A stretch of DNA of 23,256 nt from the NCBI GenBank assembly GCA_036564195.1, contig DATCLA010000133.1, positions 1 through 23,256 on the forward strand. The letters run 5' to 3'. The notes under the pieces were generated by a model that searched no databases, was not told where the DNA came from, and saw only the letters and a list, made by a program, of their open reading frames with translations. Of this stretch, positions 1 through 7,354 are shown in pieces (within the stretch, counting starts at the first letter, position 1; each line of letters opens with the position of its first letter). Position numbers and translations under genes: made by a program. The DNA comes from DATCLA01 sp036564195 (lineage in GTDB: Bacteria; Bacillota; UBA4882; UBA8346).

Positions 1-13
1 CAAAAACCTGCAT
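1..13 (-). CDS. possible start of a divergent gene (partial)
   Basis: On the minus strand an ATG lies at 13-11, preceded by a purine-rich, Shine-Dalgarno-like run (GGGGTGAGGGG, within about 15-27). Only four codons (M Q V F) are inside the window, so nothing can be said about the product. The call rests only on the ribosome-binding-site-like sequence and its spacing. Confidence 0.3.
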
Positions 14-397
14 TCCCCTCACCCCTTTAAAAAAATAAATCTTCTGGTCAGGAAGAACCCTTTTGACCCATAAGCACCCTGATTTCCCTTTACCCGATGA
101 TGCACTAAGGCTCGCCTCGGGATATATGTTAGATCAGGACAGATTTGATTTTAAAGTTTTCACGCTCCTAAAGGTGGTATTGAAAACAAATTAATATTAA
201 CAAATATCCGGTTCAATGTCAATAAATTGGTTTGGGAACTTTATTCCATCGCTGAATTCTGCGGTATCCATAGAGTAATTTTATGGAATTTACAATAAGA
301 AACTTCTATGATTAAGGAGTCAAGAATATTTTGAAACCATGGAAGGGTTATTTAAAAAAGGGTTGCTTCTCGCTTAATCCATAATGGAGGAAACCTG
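14..397. other. intergenic region upstream of cwlD, no gene recognised
   Basis: This 384-base AT-rich stretch has no credible reading frame on either strand. It lies between a possible divergent start at the left edge and cwlD. A TACAAT at 291-296 resembles a -10 box, but I see no matching -35 at 16-18 bases. A short inverted repeat (TCCATA ... TATGGA, about 268-287) is present. In Bacillus cwlD is read by sigma-E and sigma-G, but I found no site here matching either well. Confidence 0.5.
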
Positions 398-1141
398 ATG
401 TTTAAAAAAAGACTGGTTATAATCTGGCTGGATAGTAAATTATTGTATTCCGGTGTGGTCCTGATCACGCTAGTGTTAGGGGTTTGGCTTTATAAAACTC
501 CGGCAGTCTGGACGACCTTACCGTTAATCGGGGGTGTATCTGGTAAACGGGTAATCATTGATCCGGGCCACGGCGGCTATGACCCAGGCGCAAAGTCTGA
601 ATCAGGACTGTTGGAAAAAGATCTAAATCTGGATATCGCGTTACACTTAAAAAAGCAACTATCGCGGGTGGGAATTTATACTGAGCTAATCAGAGAGGAT
701 GACCAGGACTTTGCGGAAGCAGTGGATTGTACTACCAGGAAGCAGCGGGATCTGGCTTACCGCTTAAAATTGATTCAACAAAGTAAAGCAGATCTTTTAG
801 TCTCAATCCATGCTAATACCTTCTCAGACCGTTTCTTTAAAGGGGCGCAAACTTTTTTTAAACCGGGAGATCAAAAATCACAACAGTTAGCAACGATTCT
901 CCAGGATAATCTGGCTAAAACCTTAGGACCTAACCAAAGGAAACCCAAGCCTGGAGATTTTTTGATTTTACGGGAGGTAAAGATTCCGGCAGTGATTGTG
1001 GAAACCGGCTTTCTCTCCAATCCGGAGGAAGCAAGGTTATTAGCAACCTCAGCTTACCGCGAGAAAGTTGCTACCGCAATCTGTCAGGGAATAATTGAAT
1101 ACTTTTGCGGACTAGCGGCCGGTACTAAAGATTATTCTTAA
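398..1141 (+). CDS. cwlD: N-acetylmuramoyl-L-alanine amidase CwlD (spore cortex)
   Basis: Amidase_3-family zinc amidase. CwlD cleaves the peptide side chain from N-acetylmuramic acid, the first step toward muramic-delta-lactam in spore cortex peptidoglycan, which germination lytic enzymes recognise. The 247 residues start with a hydrophobic segment (about 16-32), a signal anchor that would hold the enzyme outside the membrane. The catalytic domain runs from about residue 50. Zinc ligands and catalytic residues are visible: H58 in DPGHGG, E73 in LLEKDLNL, H138 in SIHAN and E202 in ETGFLSN. Length matches the Bacillus protein (about 237). The ATG has a GGAGG about 9 bases upstream. Housekeeping amidases share the fold; the short length, lack of binding repeats and spore-former context favour CwlD. 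Confidence 0.85.
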   Translation: MFKKRLVIIWLDSKLLYSGVVLITLVLGVWLYKTPAVWTTLPLIGGVSGKRVIIDPGHGGYDPGAKSESGLLEKDLNLDIALHLKKQLSRVGIYTELIREDDQDFAEAVDCTTRKQRDLAYRLKLIQQSKADLLVSIHANTFSDRFFKGAQTFFKPGDQKSQQLATILQDNLAKTLGPNQRKPKPGDFLILREVKIPAVIVETGFLSNPEEARLLATSAYREKVATAICQGIIEYFCGLAAGTKDYS

Positions 1142-1255
1142 TCTTAAAGGAATTATATGAACTTTAGCGAAGTACTGGCAGAGAAGATCTGACTTATCAA
1201 CTGAAGCATTCCATACTCATTATTAGAAAACTTCTTACAAAAGGGAGATGGCTTC

Positions 1256-2515
1256 TTGAAAGCGGAAATTGTCTGCATCGGTACTGAATTGTTACTCGGC
1301 CAGACTGTTGATACCAATGCGTCATTTTTAGCCCGAGAACTGGCGACACTGGGAATTGATTTATATCATAAATCAACGGTTGGGGATAATGCGGAGCGGA
1401 TTTATGCCGTTTTAAGACAGGCCTGGGAACGGGCGGATCTGTTAATTCTGTCAGGCGGTCTGGGGCCTACCCAGGATGATCTGACCCGGGAGGCTGTAGC
1501 CAGGTTAATCGGAGAAAAACTGGAATTTAACGAAATAGCCTGGAATCAGGTACAAGCCTATTTTCAGAAGACCGGTCGTCCGGTAGCAGCGAGTAACCGG
1601 AGACAAGCAATGTTTCCTCCCTCAGGAAAAGTTATTCCCAATCCGCTGGGGACTGCTCCGGCGCTCTGGATTGAAAAAGCAGGTCATATCATCGTGGCTC
1701 TTCCGGGAGTACCACGGGAGCTGACTAGGATTTGGACGGAGAGCGTCCGGGCCGACCTGCAAAAGTATGTAACCAAGGAGTCAAGCACGGTATTAACCTC
1801 GAAAATAATTCGGATGGCGGGGATCGGTGAGTCAATGATGGAAGAACGGGTGCTGGACCTGATCCGTAACCAGACTAACCCGACCATCTCTCCTTATGTC
1901 GGACGAGGCGATGTAATTTTACGCTTGACCGCGAAAGGACACTCGGAGTCCGACAACCTAAAGTTGATTGAGGCTTTACTGCAAAAAGTGACTGAAAGGT
2001 TGGGTGATTATATTTACGGCTTCGATCAGGATGATTTGGAAACGGTGATCGGCCGGATTTTAAAAGCAAAAGGTTGGCGACTGGCTCTGGCCGAATCCTG
2101 TACTGGCGGGTTAATTTCCCACCGGATTACCAATGTTCCGGGGAGCTCTGAGTATTACCTAGGTGGGGTAAATAGTTACAGTAATCAATTGAAAATGAAG
2201 CTGTTGGGAGTTTCCGAAGCGACTCTCGCCACATCCGGAGCGGTCAGCCCGGAGACGGCCCGGGCCATGGTCGCAGGGGTGCTGCGCCTGACCGGTGCCG
2301 AAGTAGGGCTGGCAGTTACCGGGATTGCCGGCCCGGGCGGGGGGACTCCTACCAAACCGGTTGGGCTGGTATACCTGGCGGTTAGCCTTCCGGGAGCTTC
2401 TCGGGTGGAACGGCGGGTTTTCCCCTATGATCGTAATGGTAATAAAGAAGCCGCTGCCCAATGGGGATTAACTTTACTGTGGCAAATGCTGAAAACTTCT
2501 GGCGGTGAGCATTAG
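1256..2515 (+). CDS. cinA: CinA: competence/damage-inducible protein, NMN amidohydrolase
   Basis: Two-domain CinA of 419 residues, the usual length. The N-terminal MoaB/MogA-like domain shows GTELLLGQ (9-16), GGLGPTQDD (67-75) and LPGVPREL (about 149-156). In characterised homologues this domain hydrolyses ADP-ribose-type pyrophosphates. The C-terminal PncC domain, which deamidates nicotinamide mononucleotide for NAD salvage, shows AESCTGG (279-285) and a glycine-rich TGIAGPGGG stretch near 355-363. The start is TTG, in frame with the conserved IVCIGTE beginning and preceded by AAGGGAG. Its stop overlaps the next start by one base. Proximity to recA is the classical Firmicute order. Confidence 0.93.
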   Translation: MKAEIVCIGTELLLGQTVDTNASFLARELATLGIDLYHKSTVGDNAERIYAVLRQAWERADLLILSGGLGPTQDDLTREAVARLIGEKLEFNEIAWNQVQAYFQKTGRPVAASNRRQAMFPPSGKVIPNPLGTAPALWIEKAGHIIVALPGVPRELTRIWTESVRADLQKYVTKESSTVLTSKIIRMAGIGESMMEERVLDLIRNQTNPTISPYVGRGDVILRLTAKGHSESDNLKLIEALLQKVTERLGDYIYGFDQDDLETVIGRILKAKGWRLALAESCTGGLISHRITNVPGSSEYYLGGVNSYSNQLKMKLLGVSEATLATSGAVSPETARAMVAGVLRLTGAEVGLAVTGIAGPGGGTPTKPVGLVYLAVSLPGASRVERRVFPYDRNGNKEAAAQWGLTLLWQMLKTSGGEH

Positions 2516-3087
2516 TGGCACGGTTATTTATCGGCGTCTGGCTATCAGCCGCTCTCCGGGAGGAGGTAGCCCAATACCTGGAAATTGCCAGGCAGGGCAG
2601 CACTGGTTTAAAATGGACTCTTCCGGAACAGCTTCATTTCACGTTAAAATTTTTAGGGGATATTAATGAAGCTGATATTCCCCGCTTAACCGAAAGTTTA
2701 CAGGAATTAGCCGCTGGAATACCGAGTTTTACAGTGACGTTAGGGGCGCCTGGTTATTTTCCCAAGGCAGAAAACCTCCGGATTGTCTGGTTGGGTTTGA
2801 GGGAGGGCGGACCAGCCCTAAAACGGCTGGCAAATTCCGTCGAAGCGCTGTGCGTGGCCGCAGGGTTTGCTCCAGCGGATCATCCGTTCCGGCCCCATTT
2901 AACCCTGGCCAGGATCCGCCGGGATCAACCGGTGCGAATCTCTTTGCCTGGGGCGGTTTTTACCAACTGCCTGAAGGTGCAGGCATTTTGGTTAATTGAA
3001 AGTAGATTAACTCCAACTGGACCGGTTTACCGGAGTATTGCCGAGTTTCCGTTAAAAAATCTGGAATTCAAAAACAGCCAAGGGTAG
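2515..3087 (+). CDS. thpR: RNA 2',3'-cyclic phosphodiesterase (2'-5' RNA ligase family)
   Basis: A 190-residue 2H phosphoesterase with the two defining HxTx motifs: H41-F-T-L and H128-L-T-L. Characterised ThpR/LigT proteins open 2',3'-cyclic phosphate ends of RNA to 2'-phosphates and can ligate tRNA halves in vitro; the cellular role is unsettled. The GTG start shares a base with the TAG of cinA, and GGTGAG within the end of cinA serves as ribosome-binding site, so the two are probably translationally coupled. Placement between cinA and recA is seen in other Firmicutes. Confidence 0.88.
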   Translation: MARLFIGVWLSAALREEVAQYLEIARQGSTGLKWTLPEQLHFTLKFLGDINEADIPRLTESLQELAAGIPSFTVTLGAPGYFPKAENLRIVWLGLREGGPALKRLANSVEALCVAAGFAPADHPFRPHLTLARIRRDQPVRISLPGAVFTNCLKVQAFWLIESRLTPTGPVYRSIAEFPLKNLEFKNSQG

Positions 3088-3118
3088 TCCGGCGCTGAAC
3101 CGGGCGTCAGTTACTGAT

Positions 3119-3147
3119 TTGACAGAAGCGACGAAGTCTGTTATACT
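3119..3147 (+). promoter_or_regulatory. sigma-A promoter of recA
   Basis: TTGACA at 3119-3124 and TATACT at 3142-3147 with a 17-base spacer: a consensus -35 and a -10 with one mismatch. Transcription would begin near 3153-3155, inside the LexA-type box. Confidence 0.85.
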
Positions 3148-3152
3148 AAATA

Positions 3153-3164
3153 GAACAAATGTTT
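3153..3164 (+). promoter_or_regulatory. LexA (DinR) box over the recA transcription start
   Basis: GAACAAATGTTT matches the Gram-positive LexA consensus GAAC-N4-GTTC at all defined positions but the last. It sits 5 bases downstream of the -10 box, where a repressor would block initiation. This is the expected arrangement for SOS control of recA. Confidence 0.75.
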
Positions 3165-3186
3165 GGTTGACGAGGAGGGCATACGA

Positions 3187-4263
3187 GTGACCGATAAAGA
3201 AAAGGCTTTAGAAGTTGCATTGCTACAAATTGAAAAGCAGTTTGGCAAAGGTTCAATTATGCGAATGGGTGACGCGGCAGCAAAGTTGAATATTGCGGTT
3301 ATTCCCACCGGCGCGCTCTCATTGGACCTGGCTTTGGGAGTCGGCGGGATCCCCCGGGGGAGAATTGTTGAGATTTACGGGCCAGAATCTTCGGGAAAAA
3401 CTACTGTAGCTTTGCACATGGCCGCCGAAGCTCAACGGATGGGCGGGATCGCGGCGTTTATTGATGCGGAGCATGCTCTAGACCCACTTTATGCTAAAAA
3501 GTTAGGAGTCGACATTGACAATTTGTTGATTTCCCAGCCGGATACCGGTGAACAGGCGTTAGAAATTGTCGAAGCCTTAGTCCGAAGCCAAGCTGTCGAT
3601 GTGGTCGTCATTGACTCGGTGGCGGCCTTAACCCCACAAGCTGAAATTGAGGGGGAAATGGGCGATACTCATGTCGGTCTGCAGGCGCGGTTAATGTCGC
3701 AAGCGTTGCGCAAGTTGACCGCAGTTATCAGTAAGTCCAATTCAATTGCAATCTTTATCAATCAAATCCGGGAGAAGGTCGGCGTGATGTTTGGCAATCC
3801 GGAGACTACTCCGGGCGGCCGCGCGTTGAAATTCTATGCCTCGGTGCGGTTGGAAGTGCGAAAAATCGAAACCTTAAAGCAGGGTACGGAGATTATCGGC
3901 AGTCGTACCAGGGTTAAGGTAGTTAAAAATAAAGTAGCCCCTCCTTTTAAAGAAGCGGAATTCGACATTATTTACGGAATGGGTATCTCCAAAGCGGGTT
4001 GTATTTTAGATATGGCAGTGGATTTAAATATCATTAATAAAAGCGGGGCTTGGTTCTCTTACGGGGAAAACCGGATCGGCCAAGGCCGTGAAAACGCCCG
4101 GGAGTATTTAATGAAAGATCCGCAACTGATGGCGGAGATTGAACGAAAAATCCGTTTGGGAACCGGCTTAATTTCTGAAGAAACCGATAGTAATAATCAA
4201 GCTGCAGGCAAGCAGGGAGTACAAGATGCTACCCAGGAAGCGGCAGCGGCCAAGAGTAAGTAA
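3187..4263 (+). CDS. recA: recombinase RecA
   Basis: RecA forms filaments on single-stranded DNA, catalyses strand exchange and stimulates LexA self-cleavage. The 358 residues carry Walker A GPESSGKTT (65-73), the catalytic E95 in DAEHALD, Walker B ending VVVIDS (D143) and the L2 loop region with GNPETTPGG. The C-terminal tail is short and not strongly acidic. I chose the GTG at 3187 because GAGGAGGG ends 7 bases before it and the protein then begins like other RecAs. An in-frame TTG at 3163 would lie inside the LexA box and has no ribosome-binding site. recX follows after two bases. Confidence 0.97.
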   Translation: MTDKEKALEVALLQIEKQFGKGSIMRMGDAAAKLNIAVIPTGALSLDLALGVGGIPRGRIVEIYGPESSGKTTVALHMAAEAQRMGGIAAFIDAEHALDPLYAKKLGVDIDNLLISQPDTGEQALEIVEALVRSQAVDVVVIDSVAALTPQAEIEGEMGDTHVGLQARLMSQALRKLTAVISKSNSIAIFINQIREKVGVMFGNPETTPGGRALKFYASVRLEVRKIETLKQGTEIIGSRTRVKVVKNKVAPPFKEAEFDIIYGMGISKAGCILDMAVDLNIINKSGAWFSYGENRIGQGRENAREYLMKDPQLMAEIERKIRLGTGLISEETDSNNQAAGKQGVQDATQEAAAAKSK

Positions 4264-4265
4264 CC

Positions 4266-4709
4266 ATGGCGGAACAGTCAGTAATGGAGGCGGCCTTACA
4301 TTATTTGGACCGTCACGATTTTACGGCACAAAGATTGACTGAAAAATTGTTAAAAAACGGCTTCCCTGCTGAAACAGTGGCTGAATGCATCGACCGTCTT
4401 CAGGGGTGGGGTTATCTAAACGATCGGGAGTATGGCATCCGCCAGGTCAAGGCTTTGCAGATTAAGTTAAAAAGCCGTTGCTATGTTGAAGAATATTTAC
4501 TCCATTGCGGGTTGGAACGGCAACTGGTAACCGAATTAATCGAGAGTTATTACCCAGAAACAGTCGAGGCAGCCATTGCCGAAAAGCTGATTGCCAGGAA
4601 ATTCATAAATAAACCGGCATCTTCTACACAAAAGATCCAATATCTGTTAAGGGCAGGCTTTTTAGAAAGTACGGTTAGACAGTGTTTTTCTGACGGATCT
4701 TCCACTTGA
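4266..4709 (+). CDS. recX: regulatory protein RecX
   Basis: A 147-residue RecX-family protein, which binds RecA filaments and limits their extension and ATPase activity. It is helical, with the typical tandem three-helix repeats: a first repeat containing YLDRHDFTAQRLTEKL and GYLNDREYG, and later ones containing GLERQLV and IQYLLRAGF. Length is normal for a short RecX. It begins two bases after the recA stop with only a weak ribosome-binding site, which suggests coupling to recA translation. The next promoter overlaps its last codons. Confidence 0.88.
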   Translation: MAEQSVMEAALHYLDRHDFTAQRLTEKLLKNGFPAETVAECIDRLQGWGYLNDREYGIRQVKALQIKLKSRCYVEEYLLHCGLERQLVTELIESYYPETVEAAIAEKLIARKFINKPASSTQKIQYLLRAGFLESTVRQCFSDGSST

Positions 4710-4734
4710 CACAGTATTTAAAAAAGTTTACAAT
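4706..4734 (+). promoter_or_regulatory. sigma-A promoter overlapping the end of recX
   Basis: TTGACA at 4706-4711, 17-base spacer, TACAAT at 4729-4734: close to ideal. Transcription would begin near 4741, giving rny a promoter independent of SOS-controlled recA-recX. A terminator-like hairpin follows within about 15 bases of the start. Confidence 0.75.
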
Positions 4735-4755
4735 GATTTCTGGAGGACAGAACAT

Positions 4756-4796
4756 AAGCCGAGTTCTTACTCGGCTTGTTTTGTATTTATTTTTAA
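4756..4796 (+). terminator. intrinsic terminator or attenuator between recX and rny
   Basis: Inverted repeat AAGCCGAG (4756-4763) and CTCGGCTT (4770-4777) with a 6-base loop, followed by a T-rich run to about 4796. It could end the recA-recX transcript. Because the 4706-4734 promoter lies just upstream, it may also attenuate transcription into rny, leaving a transcript of roughly 50 bases. Confidence 0.7.
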
Positions 4797-4871
4797 TATT
4801 CTAATATCTCAATTTCCGTTGATTGAATGCTTTAGCATTTTGAAGTTTGTGAAAATGTTCATAAATAGGAG

Positions 4872-6401
4872 GTGATTTCTATCGTTGAAGCAATGTTTTT
4901 GATTATTGGAATTGTTTTGGGTTATATTGGATTTGTAGCTTACAGCAAGATTAAGATGCAGTCGGCGAAAGACGCTGCCAAAAAAATTTTGGAAGACGCC
5001 GGCAAAGAAGTTGAGTCGATTAAACGGGAAGCATTGTTGGAAGCCAAGGAAGAGGCACTTAAAGTAAAAAACGATCTGGAACGGGAAATCCGGGAAAGGC
5101 GTGCAGATACTCAACGATTGGAAAAACGATTGTTACAAAAGGAAGAATCTTTAGACCGGAAATTTGAGGTAATGGAGAAGAAGGAAGAGCAGCTTGCCAA
5201 GAAGGAACATGAAGTGGAAAGAATCCGTTCCGAACTGCAGGAAATCTATAAGAAACACCGAAGTGAATTGGAACGGGTATCCGGACTAACCAGCGATGAG
5301 GCAAAAACGCTCTTATTAAATGAAGTTGAAGCCGAGATCCAACAGGAAGTAGCGATTAAGATCCGGGAAATGGAGGCAAAAGCGAAAGAAGAGTCGGACC
5401 GGAGGGCGCGGGAGATCATTTCACTGGCGGTGCAAAGATGTGCCGCCGACCATGTTGCTGAAGCTACCGTATCGGTAGTAGCCCTGCCCAACGATGAAAT
5501 GAAGGGTCGGATTATTGGTAGAGAAGGCCGTAATATCAGAGCCTTAGAAACTCTTACCGGGATTGACTTAATTATTGATGACACCCCGGAAGCAGTTATT
5601 TTGTCCGGATTTGACCCGATTCGTCGGGAAGTGGCGCGACTGGCTTTGGAGAAACTGATCGCCGACGGCAGGATCCATCCGGCACGCATCGAAGAAATGG
5701 TAGAGAAAGCCCAAAAAGAAGTTGAAGCCACCATTAAAGAGGAAGGCGAACGGGCTACTTTTGAAACGGGAATTAATGGACTACATCCAGAACTAATTAA
5801 GCTGCTGGGCCGGTTGCGTTACCGCACCAGTTATGGCCAGAATGTCCTGCAACACTCGATTGAAGTGTCACACTTATGCGGGATGATGGCGGCCGAATTG
5901 GGAGCAGATATTAACCTTGCCAAGCGTGCTGGCTTGCTTCATGATATCGGTAAAGCGGTCAATCATGAAGTCGAAGGACCGCATGTTACCATCGGGGCTG
6001 ATCTAGCCAAAAAGTACCGGGAAAGCGCCCAAGTAGTCAATGCCATCGCCGCGCACCACGGTGACGTTGAACCGATAACAATTGAAGCAGTACTGGTACA
6101 GGCGGGGGATGCTGTTTCCGCAGCCCGTCCAGGGGCTCGTCGCGAAACCTTGGAAACTTACATTAAACGCCTGGAAAAACTGGAGAACATTGCTGATTCC
6201 TTTGAAGGGGTTGAAAAGGCCTTTGCTATTCAAGCGGGTCGGGAAATCAGGATTATGGTTAAACCTGATAAAGTTGACGACCTCAATGCGGTAAGGATTG
6301 CCCGGGAAATTGCAAAACGAATTGAAGAAGAACTGGAATATCCGGGTCAAATTAAGGTCACGGTGATTCGTGAAACCAGAGTAGTTGATTATGCCAAATA
6401 A
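4872..6401 (+). CDS. rny: ribonuclease Y
   Basis: Membrane-anchored endoribonuclease that starts bulk mRNA decay in Firmicutes. The 509 residues show an N-terminal membrane segment (about 7-24), a long charged coiled coil (about 30-180), a KH RNA-binding domain (GRIIGREG, 212-219) and an HD phosphohydrolase domain with the metal-binding pair H357-D358 in LLHDIGKA plus H328. It ends in VIRETR...YAK, as in Bacillus Rny. The GTG at 4872 overlaps an ideal AGGAGG (4867-4872), so it is probably not the true start. In-frame alternatives are ATC at 4881 with ideal spacing and ATG at 4893 with long spacing. Confidence 0.95.
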   Translation: MISIVEAMFLIIGIVLGYIGFVAYSKIKMQSAKDAAKKILEDAGKEVESIKREALLEAKEEALKVKNDLEREIRERRADTQRLEKRLLQKEESLDRKFEVMEKKEEQLAKKEHEVERIRSELQEIYKKHRSELERVSGLTSDEAKTLLLNEVEAEIQQEVAIKIREMEAKAKEESDRRAREIISLAVQRCAADHVAEATVSVVALPNDEMKGRIIGREGRNIRALETLTGIDLIIDDTPEAVILSGFDPIRREVARLALEKLIADGRIHPARIEEMVEKAQKEVEATIKEEGERATFETGINGLHPELIKLLGRLRYRTSYGQNVLQHSIEVSHLCGMMAAELGADINLAKRAGLLHDIGKAVNHEVEGPHVTIGADLAKKYRESAQVVNAIAAHHGDVEPITIEAVLVQAGDAVSAARPGARRETLETYIKRLEKLENIADSFEGVEKAFAIQAGREIRIMVKPDKVDDLNAVRIAREIAKRIEEELEYPGQIKVTVIRETRVVDYAK

Positions 6402-6424
6402 CTCCGGCAGGTTTACTCCAAAGG

Positions 6425-6455
6425 TTAAGACTAATAAGTCCAAGCTGGATATAAT
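6425..6455 (+). promoter_or_regulatory. possible promoter downstream of rny
   Basis: A perfect TATAAT lies at 6450-6455, but the -35 region is poor: the best match is TTAAGA at 6425-6430 with a 19-base spacer. It could drive the 178-residue gene at 6545. Weak candidate. Confidence 0.3.
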
Positions 6456-6544
6456 CATCAAAGTGATAGATAGAAACCTTAATTGGAAAGGAGCACCTAG
6501 ATATCTCTGCAATTGATTTACATTTCGGGAAGGGGGAGGAAACC

Positions 6545-7081
6545 ATGAAAGGAATCTTCTGGAAAGAGGGAGAGTCCTTCTCCAACTCCATGAGTTTGAT
6601 CGCATTTCTCTTAGTACGATATCCCGAGATCGGTTCGGTCCGTTTTGATCCGGACCAAAAGACGCTGCAATTTTCCTTTATGTTGACTAAAACTTTGAAT
6701 GCGGAGGCTTTAACCAAGTATGAAGAGAAGTTGGCGTTAAGTTTAGACGCCATGGCTCAATTGCAAGGAAGAGAGATGGGCCGTCTGGATATTGGTTATA
6801 ATGAAGAAGGCGAGATGGGTTTTTTAGAGATTACCCGGGATATTGACTCTTTGAGTCAGGAGGAAATTGCGTTAATCATCGGAATTACCCAGCAGTTATT
6901 GGGAGGTATTTTATTATTGGATCAGGAAGAAATGGCTCAAGAAGAGGATGTCGTGCTTCAGGAAGAAATGATCGAGCATATGTTGGAGGATTTGAAAGAT
7001 TCGCGTCAGGAAAAGAAGTTGATCGGATTTCGGGAAGAGGGCCGGGTGCTGATTTTTAACCGGACCAATCTTCACAAGTAA
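6545..7081 (+). CDS. unrecognised acidic cytoplasmic protein between rny and ymdB
   Basis: I do not recognise this 178-residue protein. It has no signal peptide or clear membrane helix. The first 50 residues look like a small alpha/beta fold (FSNSMSLIAFLLVRYPEIGS, then strand-like FDPDQKTLQFSFML). The middle is helical, and residues about 127-160 are very acidic with many Gln and Glu. The ATG has a strong ribosome-binding site (GGGGGAGGAAACC). Position between rny and ymdB, which are adjacent in Bacillus, suggests a link to RNA turnover or the YmdB pathway, but only by location. Confidence 0.8.
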   Translation: MKGIFWKEGESFSNSMSLIAFLLVRYPEIGSVRFDPDQKTLQFSFMLTKTLNAEALTKYEEKLALSLDAMAQLQGREMGRLDIGYNEEGEMGFLEITRDIDSLSQEEIALIIGITQQLLGGILLLDQEEMAQEEDVVLQEEMIEHMLEDLKDSRQEKKLIGFREEGRVLIFNRTNLHK

Positions 7082-7354
7082 GTAGAGTGAAAGAGTTGCT
7101 CTTGATCACTTAGAGTTGCCGGTTCCAACCACCAAGCAACTGAGCAACTAAGCAGGTCTGAATCTTAAAAGGCAGTGAAGGTAAATTGACTAACCATTAA
7201 ACATTTATGGAAATTGTTACTTCGGGCTCCAGTGGATTTACCTGGTATTGGATGGGGAAAATACCTTCAATAGCCGGATAAAATACTGCCGAGACCTGTA
7301 AGTTTTCAATTTTTAGCTATCTGTTTAATGGTTAATTTTATTTTGGAGGTAAAT
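7082..7354 (+). promoter_or_regulatory. structured leader upstream of ymdB (candidate cis-regulatory RNA or small palindromic element)
   Basis: No gene is visible here. Complementary segments include: 7094-7101 with 7142-7149 (8 bases), 7114-7119 with 7136-7141 (6), 7153-7159 with 7292-7298 (7), 7179-7186 with 7236-7243 (8), 7244-7249 with 7260-7265 (6), and 7191-7203 with 7322-7334 (13, perfect). The last pairing crosses the 7153 and 7179 pairings, so they cannot all form without a pseudoknot. Its 3' arm ends about 10 bases before the ymdB ribosome-binding site. I could not match it to a known riboswitch class. Confidence 0.45.

Noticed and set aside
3163..3186. Longer recA start at TTG 3163
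   Set aside because: It lies in the LexA-type box, has no ribosome-binding site and adds residues not typical of RecA; GTG 3187 has GAGGAGGG at ideal spacing.
3562..3967. TGTCGAA-type 0A boxes inside recA (and one in rpe near 15420)
   Set aside because: They are inside coding sequence on ordinary codons, and about three copies are expected by chance in the window.
5246..5734. Long open frames antisense to rny, cinA and others
   Set aside because: They are shadows of strongly supported genes, lack ribosome-binding sites and have unnatural composition.
7114..7140. T-box-like sequence (GGTGGTTGGAACC on the minus strand)
   Set aside because: It does not match the T-box core, is on the wrong strand for ymdB, and no specifier stem was seen.
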